64,000 nt of DNA from Yersinia mollaretii ATCC 43969. GTDB lineage: Bacteria > Pseudomonadota > Gammaproteobacteria > Enterobacterales > Enterobacteriaceae. The notes beneath the pieces are model-generated. The model made no database searches. It was given only the letters and a program-made list of their open reading frames with translations, and had not been told where the DNA came from. The position numbers and the translations under genes are program-made. The stretch is from the NCBI RefSeq assembly GCF_013282725.1, contig NZ_CP054043.1, positions 1,240,001-1,304,000 on the forward strand, in the 5' to 3' direction. This document shows positions 33,973-47,942 of this stretch, in pieces (positions within the stretch are counted from its first letter, which is position 1; the number at the start of each line of letters is the position of its first letter).

Positions 33973-34019
33973 ACTGCGCGGTCGTGTTGTCGCGCAGCGA
34001 GTTTTATCGCGATAAAACT
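33973..34019. other. Hairpin plus perfect 20-bp palindrome after fabV
   Basis: ctgcgcg (33973-33979) and cgcgcag (33990-33996) form a stem, directly followed by the perfect palindrome agttttatcgcgataaaact (34000-34019), five bases past the fabV stop (transcribed leftward). Could end or protect the fabV mRNA, or bind a dimeric protein. Confidence 0.55.
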
Positions 34020-34023
34020 GAGT

Positions 34024-35223
34024 TTAGCCCTGAATCAGATTCGGGATTTTCACATCAGGATTAACATCGGCGTCATAGTCCACACCGTCGATCGAGAAAC
34101 CGAACAGATTTAGGAATTCTGTTTTATAGCCAACAAAATCAGTCAGTTGATAAATGTTGTCATTGGTGACCTGATCCCACAACTGTTGTACTTGGCTTTG
34201 AACTTCAGGGGCCAGCTCTTTGTAGTCAGCACGCAGACGACCTTCCTGATCCAGGTGTGGTGCATTGCCGCACAGGCTCTCTTTATACAGCGAATAGACC
34301 TGCTCGATACAGCCTTCGTGCGTGCCTTTCTCTTTCATCACTTTGAATAACAAAGATAAATAGAGTGGCATCATTGGAATAGCAGAGCTGGCTTGGGTCA
34401 CAACGGCTTTCAGCACCGACACTCGGGCATCGCCGCCGCCATGGGCTGCTAAGCTATCGCGAATCGCCAGCACCTTTTGGTCCAGATCCTTTTTGGCCGC
34501 GCCAATGGAGCCGTTCCAATAGATATCATGGGTGATTTTTTCGCCCAAATAGGTGAAAGCGGTGGTTTGCGCGCCTTCAGCCAGCACGCCAGCTTCCAGC
34601 AGTGCATCAATCCACATCTGCCAGTCTTCGCCGCCCATGACCGCAACAGTATTGTCGATCTCTTCTTGGGTTGCTGGTTGCAGCACCGCTTCTTTGATCA
34701 CTTCTTTATCGGTATCAAGGCCACGGAACTTAACTTCATGACCGATCGGTTTCAGTGTGGAGTTGAACACTTCACCGGTTTTTGGGTGAGTACGGCGTGG
34801 CGAAGCCAGACTGTAGATCACCTGATCAACTTGACCTAAATCTTGTTTGATCGCGTCAATGGTGAGCTGTTTAATCTGATCGGAGAAAGCATCGCCATTG
34901 ATGCTCTTCGCGTACAGACCTTTTTGCTCGGCAAACTTATGGAATGCCGCGCTATTGTACCAACCCGAAGTCGCGGGTTTGTTCTCTTCGCCAGGACGTT
35001 CGAAGAAAACACCCAAGGTATCAGCACCACAACCAAATGCAGCGGTAATGCGAGCTGCCAGCCCGTATCCCGTTGATGCACCAATCACTAATACTCTTTT
35101 TGGGCCGTTAGCGATTGCGCCTTTTGCGGTGACATAGTCGATTTGTTTTTTGACGTTGGCTTCACAGCCCGCCGGGTGAGCAGTCACACAGATAAAGCCG
35201 CGTACTCGTGGTTTTATAATCAT
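34024..35223 (-). CDS. fabV: Trans-2-enoyl-ACP/CoA reductase FabV
   Basis: NADH-dependent enoyl reductase completing each cycle of fatty acid elongation; FabV is insensitive to triclosan in characterised species. 399 aa, the length of the Y. pestis enzyme. Rossmann segment [17 protein letters not shown] near residue 43, the characteristic Y-X8-K active site in [19 protein letters not shown] (about 230-247), and [13 protein letters not shown] at 35223 gives [17 protein letters not shown]. Longer in-frame start at 35301 rejected. Confidence 0.96.
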   Translation of the reverse strand: MIIKPRVRGFICVTAHPAGCEANVKKQIDYVTAKGAIANGPKRVLVIGASTGYGLAARITAAFGCGADTLGVFFERPGEENKPATSGWYNSAAFHKFAEQKGLYAKSINGDAFSDQIKQLTIDAIKQDLGQVDQVIYSLASPRRTHPKTGEVFNSTLKPIGHEVKFRGLDTDKEVIKEAVLQPATQEEIDNTVAVMGGEDWQMWIDALLEAGVLAEGAQTTAFTYLGEKITHDIYWNGSIGAAKKDLDQKVLAIRDSLAAHGGGDARVSVLKAVVTQASSAIPMMPLYLSLLFKVMKEKGTHEGCIEQVYSLYKESLCGNAPHLDQEGRLRADYKELAPEVQSQVQQLWDQVTNDNIYQLTDFVGYKTEFLNLFGFSIDGVDYDADVNPDVKIPNLIQG

Positions 35224-35368
35224 GGATACCTCAAATTTAGGGATATAGTTAAGTGTTGAAGTCACTGGCAATGCTGATTTTGCTCGCTCAGGCCGCTGCA
35301 CAGTTCAGACACATAAAGCAAGATTATCAAAATTAGCGATAATCTGCTCCAGCGCTATAGCTTCACAC

Positions 35369-36733
35369 TCATTTTCCAATACAAAAACTGGAGAAAATGC
35401 GCCCCAGTAAGTCATCCGAGCTAAATTCACCGGTAATTTCACTCAATGACTGTTGTGCTAAACGTAACTCTTCTGCCAGTAACTCACCAGCGTAAGCGCT
35501 TACTAACTGCTCGTGGCCCTGCACCAGATGTTGTGCGGCAGTTTCCAGCGCCTGCAAATGGCGGCGGCGTGCCAGAAAACCCCCTTCAGTATTGCTGGTA
35601 AAGCCCATGCTCTGCTTCAAGTGGTTTCGCAGCAGATCAATACCTTCGCCTGTTCGGGCGGATAAGCGAATGAGTGAGTGACCATTCACTTCCGTTAGCC
35701 CTAGCGTCTCACCAGTGATATCTGCTTTGTTGCGCACTACAGTGATAGGGAGTGTTGAGGGTAAACGCGCCATAAACTCCGGCCAAATCGCGGCGGGCTC
35801 AGTGGCATCAGTGGTGGTACCATCAACCATAAACAGCACTCGGTCAGCCTGTTCTATCTCATTCCACGCACGTTCGATACCAATGCGCTCAACTTCGTCA
35901 CTCGCTTCGCGTAAACCGGCAGTATCAATGATATGCAGTGGCATCCCATCGATATGAATATGTTCCCGCAATACATCACGGGTGGTTCCTGCAATATCGG
36001 TGACAATTGCCGCTTCACGACCTGCTAACGCATTGAGTAGGCTAGATTTACCGGCGTTAGGGCGGCCGGCAATCACCACTTTCATCCCTTCGCGCAGCAA
36101 ACTGCCTTGGCGGGCTTCAGTACGCACCTGCTCCAGCTCGGCCATTACGCCGTTCAATTGACCTTCAATTTTGCCGTCGGAAAGGAAGTCAATTTCTTCA
36201 TCTGGGAAGTCAATGGCAGCCTCAACGTAGATTCGCAGGTGAGTAAGTGCTTCCACCAATTGATGGATGCGAACTGAAAACGCCCCCTGTAATGAGTTCA
36301 CCGCCGAGCGCGCAGCTTGCTCTGAGCTGGCGTCAATCAGGTCGGCAATCGCCTCTGCTTGCGCCAAATCCAGCTTGTCGTTGAGGAATGCGCGCTCAGA
36401 GAACTCACCTGGGCGAGCAATGCGCAGCTCTGGCAGGGCTAGAATGCGTTTTAACAGCAGATCCAGTATCACCGGGCCGCCGTGACCTTGCAGCTCCAGT
36501 ACGTCTTCGCCTGTGAAGGAGTTCGGGCCGGGGAAGTAGAGAGCAATACCTTGATCTAGCGTGCTGCCATCGACGTCTTTAAACGGCAGATAATCGGCAT
36601 AACGGGGTTTGGGTAATTTACCCAAAACTGCCTGCGCGACGGCGGCGGCGGCACGACCTGAAACACGTAAAATACCCACGCCACCCCGGCCTGGCGGCGT
36701 TGCTTGTGCGACGATAGTATCAGTGGCGCTCAT
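35369..36733 (-). CDS. mnmE: tRNA uridine-5-carboxymethylaminomethyl GTPase MnmE (TrmE)
   Basis: GTPase partner of MnmG in wobble-uridine modification. 454 aa, as in E. coli. N-terminal folate-binding domain ([15 protein letters not shown]), helical domain, inserted G domain with P-loop [11 protein letters not shown] near residue 222, switch IAGTTRD, G3 DTAGLREA, G4 NKAD, and the C-terminal motif CIGK with its catalytic cysteine. ATG at 36733 matches the family; the 12-residue upstream extension does not. Confidence 0.97.
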   Translation of the reverse strand: MSATDTIVAQATPPGRGGVGILRVSGRAAAAVAQAVLGKLPKPRYADYLPFKDVDGSTLDQGIALYFPGPNSFTGEDVLELQGHGGPVILDLLLKRILALPELRIARPGEFSERAFLNDKLDLAQAEAIADLIDASSEQAARSAVNSLQGAFSVRIHQLVEALTHLRIYVEAAIDFPDEEIDFLSDGKIEGQLNGVMAELEQVRTEARQGSLLREGMKVVIAGRPNAGKSSLLNALAGREAAIVTDIAGTTRDVLREHIHIDGMPLHIIDTAGLREASDEVERIGIERAWNEIEQADRVLFMVDGTTTDATEPAAIWPEFMARLPSTLPITVVRNKADITGETLGLTEVNGHSLIRLSARTGEGIDLLRNHLKQSMGFTSNTEGGFLARRRHLQALETAAQHLVQGHEQLVSAYAGELLAEELRLAQQSLSEITGEFSSDDLLGRIFSSFCIGK

Positions 36734-36799
36734 GGTTATTTCTCTCTTTAACGTATTGTTTTTGCACAAGCCTGAATCACTAAAAATCAGGCTTCTGTA

Positions 36800-36830
36800 A
36801 AAAGAATAAGGCGGTCATATTGACCGCCTT
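36800..36830 (-). terminator. Terminator downstream of yidC
   Basis: Read on the minus strand: aaggcggtca and tgaccgcctt form a perfect 10-bp stem around ata, followed by attcttttt. It separates the rpmH-rnpA-yidD-yidC transcript from mnmE. Confidence 0.88.
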
Positions 36831-36950
36831 GATACCCTGCTAGCTTGACGTCACAGCGTGGTTAGCTGTTTTCTTTCACCCAAATCATTGATTTGAGATT
36901 CGTTCGTTGGCTGTCTCGCTACAACGCCAATTAATGGGGTATCTATCCTA

Positions 36951-38597
36951 CTAAGACTGTTTTTTCTTATCGCGGCTGTGTAAGCCACGTTTTTCCAGAC
37001 CACGATAAATCAACTGTTGTTGCAGGATGGTCACGAGGTTACTGACGATATAGTACAGTACCAGACCTGCCGGGAACCACAGGAAGAACACAGTGAAGAT
37101 AACAGGCATGAAAGTCATGATCTTCTGCTGCATCGGGTCAGTCACGGTGGTCGGTGACATCTTCTGAATGAAGTACATGGTGATACCCATCAGAATTGGC
37201 AGAATGTAGTACGGGTCTTGTGCTGACAGGTCATGAATCCACAAGATGAATGGCGCGTGGCGCAATTCAACCGAGCTCATCAACATGTAATACAACGCCA
37301 GGAAGATTGGCATCTGAATGACCAGCGGTAAGCAGCCACCCAGTGGGTTAACCTTCTCTGCTTTGTACAGCGCCATCATTTCTTGACTCATACGCTGCTT
37401 ATCGTCGCCGATACGCTCACGCATGGCAGCCAGTTTCGGCTGTAGCAAACGCATTTTCGCCATCGAGGTGTATTGCGCCTTCGTCAGCGGGTACATGATA
37501 CCGCGCACGATAAAGGTGATAACAATGATGGAGAAGCCCCAGTTGCCGACAAAGCTGTGAATGAATTTCAACAGTTTGAACAGTGGCTGAGAGATAAACC
37601 ATAACCAACCATAATCAACTGTCAGGTCCAGATGTGGTGCGATAGCCGCCATTTTGTCCTGAATTTCCGGGCCAACCCACAAGGTGGCACCCAGTTGTTT
37701 CTGCTCACCCGGTTGAATCACGACTGGCATACCTTTAAAGCCGATAGCCGCCAGACCGTTACCCAAATCAGCAGAGTAGAAGGTGTTGGTTTCGTTGGCC
37801 GCAGGAATCCACGCCGTGGCGAAATACTGCTGCAACATCGCAACCCAGCCACCTTTGGTGGTGATGTCTAATGTTTTGTCTTCGATATCACTAAAGCTGT
37901 ATTTTTTATATTTAGTGTCATCAGAAGAGAATGCCGCTCCACGATAAGTATGCAGCGCAAAGTTATTGCTGCCGGTATCACGGTGTTTAGGCAAGTTAAT
38001 GCTTTGTTTCAATTGACCAAACAGCGTCAGTTCCAATGGGGCATCTGAGGCGTTTTTAACGTGATAATCCACGCCAATGGCGTAATCGTTACGTTTTAGC
38101 ACGAAAGTCTTGGTGAAAACGGAGCCGTCTTTGCCGGTGAAGGTCAATGGAATGCGCAGTTCATCCTGACCATCTGCTAATACAAAGCTGGTCTGTGGGA
38201 CTTCAAACAGCGGGCGCTCACCATTCGCTGGATTATCCGGGCCGCTTTTGCCTGTCAGACCGCTTTGCGCCTGATAAACGAAAGCTGGTGTGGTTTCCAG
38301 TAATTCGAAAGTTTTGTCTGAACCCAGAGCATCCGGGTAAGCCAGCAGGTTAGCCTGCTCGATGTCACCGCCACGGGTATTAATGGTCAGAGACAGCACA
38401 TCAGTTTTGACAGTAATCAGTTGACCCTGACCACTGGCTGGCACGGCCTGACTTGCTTTATCACCGGGAGCAGTATTCGCAGTCTGTTGCGTGGTCTGGG
38501 CCGTGGATTGTGGATTGTTATCCACTTGCCAGGCTTGCCAGATCATGAAAGACACGAACAGCAGAGCGATGAGTAGAAGATTGCGTTGCGAATCCAT
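36951..38597 (-). CDS. yidC: Membrane protein insertase YidC
   Basis: Inner-membrane insertase/chaperone for membrane proteins, acting alone or with SecYEG; one client is the subunit c encoded in this window. 548 aa, equal to E. coli. N-terminal anchor [20 protein letters not shown], large periplasmic domain to about residue 340, then the conserved five-helix core with the hydrophilic-groove Arg in [21 protein letters not shown], and [20 protein letters not shown]. Two bases after yidD. Confidence 0.98.
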   Translation of the reverse strand: MDSQRNLLLIALLFVSFMIWQAWQVDNNPQSTAQTTQQTANTAPGDKASQAVPASGQGQLITVKTDVLSLTINTRGGDIEQANLLAYPDALGSDKTFELLETTPAFVYQAQSGLTGKSGPDNPANGERPLFEVPQTSFVLADGQDELRIPLTFTGKDGSVFTKTFVLKRNDYAIGVDYHVKNASDAPLELTLFGQLKQSINLPKHRDTGSNNFALHTYRGAAFSSDDTKYKKYSFSDIEDKTLDITTKGGWVAMLQQYFATAWIPAANETNTFYSADLGNGLAAIGFKGMPVVIQPGEQKQLGATLWVGPEIQDKMAAIAPHLDLTVDYGWLWFISQPLFKLLKFIHSFVGNWGFSIIVITFIVRGIMYPLTKAQYTSMAKMRLLQPKLAAMRERIGDDKQRMSQEMMALYKAEKVNPLGGCLPLVIQMPIFLALYYMLMSSVELRHAPFILWIHDLSAQDPYYILPILMGITMYFIQKMSPTTVTDPMQQKIMTFMPVIFTVFFLWFPAGLVLYYIVSNLVTILQQQLIYRGLEKRGLHSRDKKKQS

Positions 38598-38599
38598 CG

Positions 38600-38857
38600 T
38601 TAGTGTTCTCTGTTATCGTCGGGTTTCGGCGGCACGGGATCATCGCCACCTGGGTTCAAAGGGTGGCATTTTAATACGCGTTTCAGTGTTAACCAACTGC
38701 CTTTTATCATGCCAAACCGGCGCAATGCCTCAATTCCGTAATGAGAGCACGTCGGATGGAAACGACAACGCGGCCCCAACAGCGGACTTATCACGAGCTG
38801 ATAGCCCCTGATTAGCCCGATCAGGATGCGGGAGCCTGGCGACAGTGGCGACGCCAT
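38600..38857 (-). CDS. yidD: Membrane protein insertion efficiency factor YidD
   Basis: Small amphipathic inner-membrane-associated protein, 85 aa, same length as E. coli. Conserved [31 protein letters not shown] Cys-containing region followed by [12 protein letters not shown]. Its start lies inside rnpA (37-base overlap), the conserved arrangement. Confidence 0.96.
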   Translation of the reverse strand: MASPLSPGSRILIGLIRGYQLVISPLLGPRCRFHPTCSHYGIEALRRFGMIKGSWLTLKRVLKCHPLNPGGDDPVPPKPDDNREH

Positions 38858-39180
38858 AATTTTTCCAAAGCTTCCGTCAACGCACGGTTATCGAGGTCAG
38901 CCACACCTTTTTTCACCAAAACGACAAAATCCATAGACGGCAACGTGTGCTGATGCAAACGGAAGCTTTCGCGGGTTAGGCGCTTTATCCGATTGCGTTC
39001 ATGAGCACGTTTGACATGTTTTTTGGCGACGGTAAGACCGATGCGGGGATGCCCCAGCTCGTTCAGGCGGCCGAGGATGGTGATTTGCGGCGTGCCAGCC
39101 CGTAGTGGCTGCTGGAAGACGAAAGTGAAATGACTGGGAGTTAACAAACGTAACTCCCTAGGAAATGCTAGCTTAACCAC
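38821..39180 (-). CDS. rnpA: Ribonuclease P protein component
   Basis: Protein subunit of RNase P, which matures tRNA 5' ends. 119 aa, GTG start at 39180, giving [21 protein letters not shown]. The RNA-binding signature is [22 protein letters not shown] (shown as conserved basic core around residues 53-72). It follows rpmH by 18 bases and overlaps yidD. Confidence 0.97.
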   Translation of the reverse strand: MVKLAFPRELRLLTPSHFTFVFQQPLRAGTPQITILGRLNELGHPRIGLTVAKKHVKRAHERNRIKRLTRESFRLHQHTLPSMDFVVLVKKGVADLDNRALTEALEKLWRRHCRQAPAS

Positions 39181-39198
39181 TGAGATGGTTAGCTTTTA

Positions 39199-39351
<153 letters not shown>

Positions 39352-39443
39352 CTAAACTTAAAATAATTACTGATTCAGTAAACGCGTTTGGCTGCTCGGA
39401 GTGAAGACACCGACGCCTCAATCGCAACATATAAAGAAGCGGG

Positions 39444-39472
39444 ATTGTAATAATTGTACAGTCCTGAGTCAA
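39444..39472 (-). promoter_or_regulatory. Putative rpmH promoter
   Basis: On the minus strand: -35 TTGACT (39467-39472), 17-base spacer, -10 TACAAT (39444-39449), about 105 bases upstream of rpmH. A strong consensus fit for a ribosomal operon. Confidence 0.78.
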
Positions 39473-39781
39473 TTGACATTGCGCACGCCCGCACAGAAGT
39501 TTTCTGTATCGGGAGTTTACCAAGAGCCTGTCCGTGTTTACTGCTGGTCTCTTTTTGACCGAGGCCATCAAGATAACAGTCATCACACGTAGGGGTGAAG
39601 ATTATACGGACTCCCGAATAAATCGCAAGGATCGCCGTGAGATCCTTTATGGAATAATGAGGATCAGTTGCCGGAAAAGGGGAAGGTGATACCAGTATAA
39701 TCTGAAATATTTTGGGATCCTTGACGATGAGGGGCACGAAAAGCTGTGCGCTGGGTTACACTCCTAACAGAAGTTATGCCC

Positions 39782-39790
39782 TGTGGATAA
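39782..39790 (-). promoter_or_regulatory. DnaA box upstream of dnaA
   Basis: tgtggataa, i.e. TTATCCACA on the minus strand, a perfect consensus DnaA site about 250 bases upstream of dnaA. Autoregulation of dnaA through such a box is established in E. coli. Confidence 0.72.
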
Positions 39791-40042
39791 AAAGGATCTA
39801 ATCTGTGAGGAAGGGGAGGATCTATTGCTCCTTTTGCGCTATGATCCGCCATTCCGATCGCATCTACTACTCTGGGATCACTACTCCGGGATCGTGGGGA
39901 GATGTTAGTCGTAAAAACAACCGAAAAACGGTTCGCATGTCACCTTGGCTTGCTACAGGCCATATTGGCGTGTGTCAAAAACGATGAGTTGCAAAAATCC
40001 TGATTTCTTTCTTTTATTGATCTTGTTCGAGTGGAGTCCGCC

Positions 40043-41434
40043 GTGTCACTTTCGCTTTGGCAGCAGTGTCTTGCCCGATTGCAGGATGAATTACCTGCCA
40101 CAGAATTTAGTATGTGGATACGCCCCCTACAGGCGGAACTGAGTGACAATACTCTGGCGCTTTACGCACCTAATCGCTTTGTACTGGACTGGGTCCGTGA
40201 TAAGTACTTAAACAACATCAATGGCTTACTTAATGACTTTTGTGGCAGCGAGGTTCCCTTACTGCGTTTTGAAGTTGGGAGTAAACCCGCAGTAAGAGCG
40301 GCACACAGTCATCCAGTCACCGCCAGCGTTAGCGCACCTGTCGCTCCGGTTACCCGTAGCGCACCTGTGCGTCCGAGTTGGGATAGTTCGCCTGCTCAGC
40401 CTGAACATTCTTACCGTTCGAATGTTAACCCGAAGCACACATTTGATAACTTCGTTGAGGGTAAATCGAACCAATTGGCCCGCGCAGCAGCACGTCAGGT
40501 AGCTGATAATCCGGGAGGTGCGTACAACCCGTTATTTCTCTATGGCGGTACAGGCTTGGGTAAAACTCACCTGTTACATGCTGTGGGGAACGGCATCATG
40601 GCTCGTAAAGCCAATGCCAAAGTGGTTTACATGCATTCAGAGCGTTTTGTGCAAGATATGGTCAAAGCCTTGCAGAACAACGCGATAGAAGAGTTTAAGC
40701 GCTATTATCGTTCGGTTGATGCACTATTAATCGATGATATTCAGTTCTTTGCCAATAAAGAACGTTCGCAGGAAGAGTTTTTCCACACCTTTAATGCCTT
40801 GTTAGAAGGTAATCAGCAGATCATTCTGACGTCAGATCGCTATCCAAAAGAGATCAATGGTGTAGAAGATCGTCTGAAATCGCGGTTTGGCTGGGGCCTG
40901 ACGGTGGCGATTGAGCCTCCGGAACTGGAAACCCGTGTCGCGATCCTGATGAAGAAAGCGGATGAAAATAATATTCGCTTGCCGGGTGAAGTTGCGTTCT
41001 TTATTGCCAAGCGTCTGCGTTCCAACGTCCGTGAGCTGGAAGGGGCATTAAACCGTGTGATCGCCAATGCCAACTTTACTGGGCGGGCAATCACCATAGA
41101 TTTTGTTCGCGAAGCGCTACGTGACTTACTGGCATTGCAAGAAAAGCTGGTGACTATCGATAATATTCAAAAGACTGTCGCAGAATATTATAAAATCAAG
41201 ATCGCTGACCTGCTCTCCAAACGGCGTTCCCGTTCGGTAGCCCGTCCACGCCAAATGGCGATGGCACTGGCAAAAGAGCTAACCAACCACAGCCTGCCTG
41301 AAATCGGCGATGCGTTTGGTGGCCGCGACCATACCACGGTGTTGCATGCTTGCCGCAAAATTGAACAATTGCGCGAAGAAAGTCATGACATCAAAGAAGA
41401 TTTCTCTAACTTAATCAGAACATTATCCTCCTAG
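40043..41434 (+). CDS. dnaA: Chromosomal replication initiator DnaA
   Basis: AAA+ ATPase that binds DnaA boxes and opens oriC. 463 aa (E. coli 467). Domain [21 protein letters not shown], a shortened Ala/Pro-rich linker II (about 85-130), domain III with Walker [10 protein letters not shown] and Walker [10 protein letters not shown], and domain IV with the DNA-binding signature [18 protein letters not shown] at 40043 with gtggag 6 bases before it is the enteric start; the in-frame GTG at 40031 would add four residues. dnaN follows 4 bases after the stop. Confidence 0.98.
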   Translation: MSLSLWQQCLARLQDELPATEFSMWIRPLQAELSDNTLALYAPNRFVLDWVRDKYLNNINGLLNDFCGSEVPLLRFEVGSKPAVRAAHSHPVTASVSAPVAPVTRSAPVRPSWDSSPAQPEHSYRSNVNPKHTFDNFVEGKSNQLARAAARQVADNPGGAYNPLFLYGGTGLGKTHLLHAVGNGIMARKANAKVVYMHSERFVQDMVKALQNNAIEEFKRYYRSVDALLIDDIQFFANKERSQEEFFHTFNALLEGNQQIILTSDRYPKEINGVEDRLKSRFGWGLTVAIEPPELETRVAILMKKADENNIRLPGEVAFFIAKRLRSNVRELEGALNRVIANANFTGRAITIDFVREALRDLLALQEKLVTIDNIQKTVAEYYKIKIADLLSKRRSRSVARPRQMAMALAKELTNHSLPEIGDAFGGRDHTTVLHACRKIEQLREESHDIKEDFSNLIRTLSS

Positions 41435-41438
41435 CGCT

Positions 41439-42539
41439 ATGAAATTTATCATTGAACGTGAGCATCTGCTAAAACCGCTGCAACAGGTCAGTAGCCCGCT
41501 GGGTGGACGCCCGACATTGCCTATTCTGGGTAACTTGTTGCTGCAAGTGACGGAAGGTTCTTTGCGCCTGACTGGTACTGATCTGGAGATGGAGATGGTG
41601 GCTTGTGTTGCCCTGTCCCAGCCCCATGAGCAGGGTGCTACGACGGTACCCGCAAGGAAGTTTTTTGATATCTGGCGTGGTTTGCCGGAAGGGGCCGAAA
41701 TTACCGTCGCATTAGATGGTGATCGCCTGCTGGTGCGCTCTGGCCGCAGCCGCTTCTCGCTATCCACCTTACCGGCGGTAGACTTCCCGAATCTGGATGA
41801 CTGGCAAAGTGACGTTGAATTCACTTTACCGCAAGCCACCTTGAAGCGTCTGATTGAGTCCACTCAGTTCTCGATGGCCCATCAAGATGTGCGCTATTAC
41901 TTGAACGGCATGCTGTTTGAGACCGAAGGCGAAGAGTTGCGTACTGTCGCGACCGATGGCCATCGTCTGGCGGTATGCTCAATGCCGATTGGTCAGACGC
42001 TGCCGTCACATTCAGTGATCGTGCCACGTAAAGGCGTGATGGAGCTGGTGAGATTACTCGATGGTGGTGATACGCCACTGCGTCTGCAAATTGGCAGTAA
42101 CAACATCCGCGCCCATGTCGGTGATTTTATCTTCACCTCCAAGCTGGTTGATGGCCGTTTCCCTGATTATCGCCGCGTATTGCCGAAAAATCCGGACAAA
42201 ACGCTGGAGGCGAGCTGTGATTTGCTGAAACAGGCTTTTGCCCGGGCAGCTATCTTGTCTAACGAGAAATTTCGCGGCGTTCGGCTCTATGTTAGCCAAA
42301 ACCAGCTCAAGATTACGGCCAATAACCCTGAGCAGGAAGAAGCAGAAGAGATCCTCGATGTCAGCTACGACGGGACGGAAATGGAGATCGGTTTCAATGT
42401 CAGCTATGTGCTTGATGTGCTCAACGCACTGAAGTGTGAAGATGTGCGCCTGTTACTGACGGATTCAGTCTCCAGTGTGCAGATCGAAGACGGAGCCAGT
42501 CAGGCAGCAGCCTACGTTGTCATGCCAATGCGTTTGTAA
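41439..42539 (+). CDS. dnaN: DNA polymerase III beta subunit (sliding clamp)
   Basis: Ring-shaped processivity clamp, 366 aa as in E. coli, three similar domains. Begins KFIIEREHLLKPLQQVSSP and ends YVVMPMRL, the C-terminal part of the protein-binding cleft. Starts four bases after dnaA. Normally followed directly by recF; here a palindromic repeat adds about 170 bases. Confidence 0.98.
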   Translation: MKFIIEREHLLKPLQQVSSPLGGRPTLPILGNLLLQVTEGSLRLTGTDLEMEMVACVALSQPHEQGATTVPARKFFDIWRGLPEGAEITVALDGDRLLVRSGRSRFSLSTLPAVDFPNLDDWQSDVEFTLPQATLKRLIESTQFSMAHQDVRYYLNGMLFETEGEELRTVATDGHRLAVCSMPIGQTLPSHSVIVPRKGVMELVRLLDGGDTPLRLQIGSNNIRAHVGDFIFTSKLVDGRFPDYRRVLPKNPDKTLEASCDLLKQAFARAAILSNEKFRGVRLYVSQNQLKITANNPEQEEAEEILDVSYDGTEMEIGFNVSYVLDVLNALKCEDVRLLLTDSVSSVQIEDGASQAAAYVVMPMRL

Positions 42540-42544
42540 TATTT

Positions 42545-42662
42545 ATCGGGCTATCTTACTTGCCCCTTTGCGATTGGGCAGTGCTCGCCATCCTCACGTA
42601 CATTAAGTACGCTCCGGTGGCTGTGCGCTGGCCGCACGCAAAGGGCCTGCGACGATAACGCC
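42545..42662. repeat. Palindromic repeat between dnaN and recF
   Basis: Contains inverted arms gcccctttgcg (42562) and cgcaaagggc (42637) and the inner sequence gggcagtgctc, atcctcacgtac, aagtacgctccgg, shared with the repeat between pstB and phoU (19736). Outer limits are approximate. Confidence 0.75.
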
Positions 42663-42711
42663 CTTGATAGTTCGATTACTTTGATAGTTCGATAATGAAG
42701 AAATTTGCAGC

Positions 42712-46231
<3,520 letters not shown>

Positions 46232-46254
46232 TCTGCGGGTAAGATAAGCGACAA

Positions 46255-46290
46255 AAATCCAGAGCAGGAAACTGTCTCTGGATTTTTTTT
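46255..46290 (+). terminator. Rho-independent terminator after gyrB
   Basis: aaatccagag pairs with ctctggattt, followed by a run of T to 46290. It closes the dnaA-dnaN-recF-gyrB unit. Confidence 0.9.
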
Positions 46291-46413
46291 GCCTGAATAG
46301 AGTGCATTTGGGGTGCTGAGGGGGCAACTATTGTGCGGCACACAGACCTTACTAGCATTTGTGCGCTGAATCGCGTTAGCATGAAGTATTAGTTAAATAA
46401 ATCTGAGGACCCT

Positions 46414-47223
46414 ATGGCAATTGAATTGATCGCTATCGATATGGACGGCACGTTACTGAATCCGCAGCATGAAATCACACCACGGGTCAAGCAGGCCATT
46501 GATGCCGCCCGAGCGAAAGGTGTTTGCGTGGTCTTAGCCACAGGCCGACCTTATATCGGGGTCCAACGTTATTTACGCGAACTGAATATGGAAAACAGTG
46601 GCGATTATTGCATCAGCAATAACGGTGCATTGGTCCAAAAGGCCGCCACAGGTGAATGTATTTTGCAGGAAACTCTCAGTTTCGAAGATTATCTCTATTT
46701 CGAAGCCTTATCGCGCAAAATGGGCGTCAGTTTCCAAGCTTTTGATTTTGATACTCTCTATACCGCTAACAAAGACATCAGCAAATACACGCTACATGAA
46801 GTGTTATTGACCGGTATCCCATTGAAATATCGGGCTGTGGAAGAGATGGACCCGACATTACGCTTCCCGAAAGTGATGATGATCGATGAGCCTGAAGCAC
46901 TTGACCGCGCATTAGCCATGATGCCCGCCGAGGCTTTCGAGCGCTTCACCATCATGAAGAGTGCGCCGTTTTATCTAGAAATCCTGAGCAAGCGCGTTGA
47001 TAAAGGGACTGGCGTGAAAATGCTGGCTGACCATCTCGGCATCGCGCAAGAAAATGTGATGGCGTTGGGTGATCAGGGCAATGATATTGCGATGGTTAAT
47101 TACGCGGGTGTCGGGGTGGCAATGGGCAATGCGATTCCTGAGCTAAAAGAGATCGCGCAGTTTATTACCACCACGAATAGTGATGATGGTGTGGCGGTGG
47201 CCATTGAGGAGTTTGTAATTTAG
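46414..47223 (+). CDS. yidA: HAD-family sugar phosphatase YidA
   Basis: Cytoplasmic Cof-type (HAD-IIB) phosphatase, 269 aa (E. coli 270). Motif I AIDMDGTLLNP (nucleophile Asp9), ATGRPYIG, Lys in KRVDKGTGV and motif IV ALGDQGNDIAM. E. coli YidA acts on several sugar phosphates. Ribosome-binding site tgagga. Same neighbourhood (gyrB-yidA) as in E. coli. Confidence 0.95.
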   Translation: MAIELIAIDMDGTLLNPQHEITPRVKQAIDAARAKGVCVVLATGRPYIGVQRYLRELNMENSGDYCISNNGALVQKAATGECILQETLSFEDYLYFEALSRKMGVSFQAFDFDTLYTANKDISKYTLHEVLLTGIPLKYRAVEEMDPTLRFPKVMMIDEPEALDRALAMMPAEAFERFTIMKSAPFYLEILSKRVDKGTGVKMLADHLGIAQENVMALGDQGNDIAMVNYAGVGVAMGNAIPELKEIAQFITTTNSDDGVAVAIEEFVI

Positions 47224-47522
47224 GTTTGGATCACTCGTTTTGGTGATCGGTTCGGTTGTTATAACTTCAGTGTTCACCTTGGCTCTGATGCCTCAACCGC
47301 CAAATGGGCCATGAGCGTGGCCCCTTTGGAAACCCGCGCTTCGCACGTATCGCTTGTCCACTGCGTGGATTCCCTCTCTCATCGTTTCGGCTGACGGACC
47401 GCCGTGATTCGCTCCTGCTCAAGCACGGCTCGCTCGGCATCCATGCCTCGCGTCCTACCTTCACTCTTCACTCGGCAGCTCAAATGTGCTTTTAAACTTC
47501 AAAGTCAAAACCATGATTTTTA

Positions 47523-47571
47523 GGTCTTGGGTCTTGGGTCTTGGGTCTTGGGTCTTGGGTCTTGGGTCTTG
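47523..47571. repeat. Seven perfect tandem copies of ggtcttg
   Basis: A 7-bp unit repeated seven times (49 bases) without interruption, preceded by a and followed by accttgag. A candidate variable-number tandem repeat; not inside a gene. Confidence 0.97.
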
Positions 47572-47807
47572 ACCTTGAGCGCAATCAGAAAAATTGCCGA
47601 CAAAGTTTGCGGGCCGAATGAGCCGCATGGACGCGGCGAAAGGGGCTGTCGAGCTGGGAGCGAGTCAGCGCCGGTTCGATAAGCCGGCAAGCTGTAGGAG
47701 GGAATGGCGAAGCCACAATATTTCGCGCAAAGGCGCGGGTGTTGGGCCGCCGCCCTGCGGCCCGACTCGGTTGAGGCGACGCAGGTAAAGTGATCACCGA
47801 ACGAATA

Positions 47808-47853
47808 TCAACCGAAACCAGATCCAGTCCTCAACCGAAACCAGATCCGGTCA
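47808..47853. repeat. Direct duplication of a 23-bp unit
   Basis: tcaaccgaaaccagatcc followed by agtcc in copy 1 (47808-47830) and ggtca in copy 2 (47831-47853). Confidence 0.9.
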
Positions 47854-47895
47854 TCTGTTGAAGTATCAGAGCTAAAGTAAACACTCAAGCCTCAA

Positions 47896-47919
47896 CACAA
47901 AAAACCGGAGCTACCTCCG
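47896..47919 (-). terminator. Terminator of the dehydratase-cyclodeaminase operon
   Basis: On the minus strand cggag-gtag-ctccg followed by gttttttgtg, about 25 bases past the cyclodeaminase-like stop codon. Confidence 0.78.
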
Positions 47920-47942
47920 TAGCAGACAATCGATCACCAAAT

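Larger units (their letters stand above)
47224..47942. repeat. Repeat-rich gene-free patch between yidA and the cyclodeaminase-like gene
   Basis: 719 bases without a supportable gene. It holds two GC-rich blocks resembling dispersed intergenic repeats (about 47264-47490, and about 47580-47790 with inverted pieces such as ccgcatggacgcgg), a 7-bp tandem array (47523-47571), a 23-bp direct duplication (47808-47853), and a terminator for the minus-strand operon (47896-47919). Open frames within it are not credible. Confidence 0.6.

Noticed and set aside
38491..38811. Plus-strand open frame across yidC and yidD
   Set aside because: Antisense to two well-conserved genes; no homology recognised.
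39375..39737. Minus-strand open frame in the dnaA-rpmH control region
   Set aside because: It spans the rpmH promoter and has no recognisable protein features.
47523..47571. CRISPR array
   Set aside because: Seven contiguous 7-bp units without spacers are a simple tandem repeat; no array-like spacing or cas genes are seen anywhere in the window.
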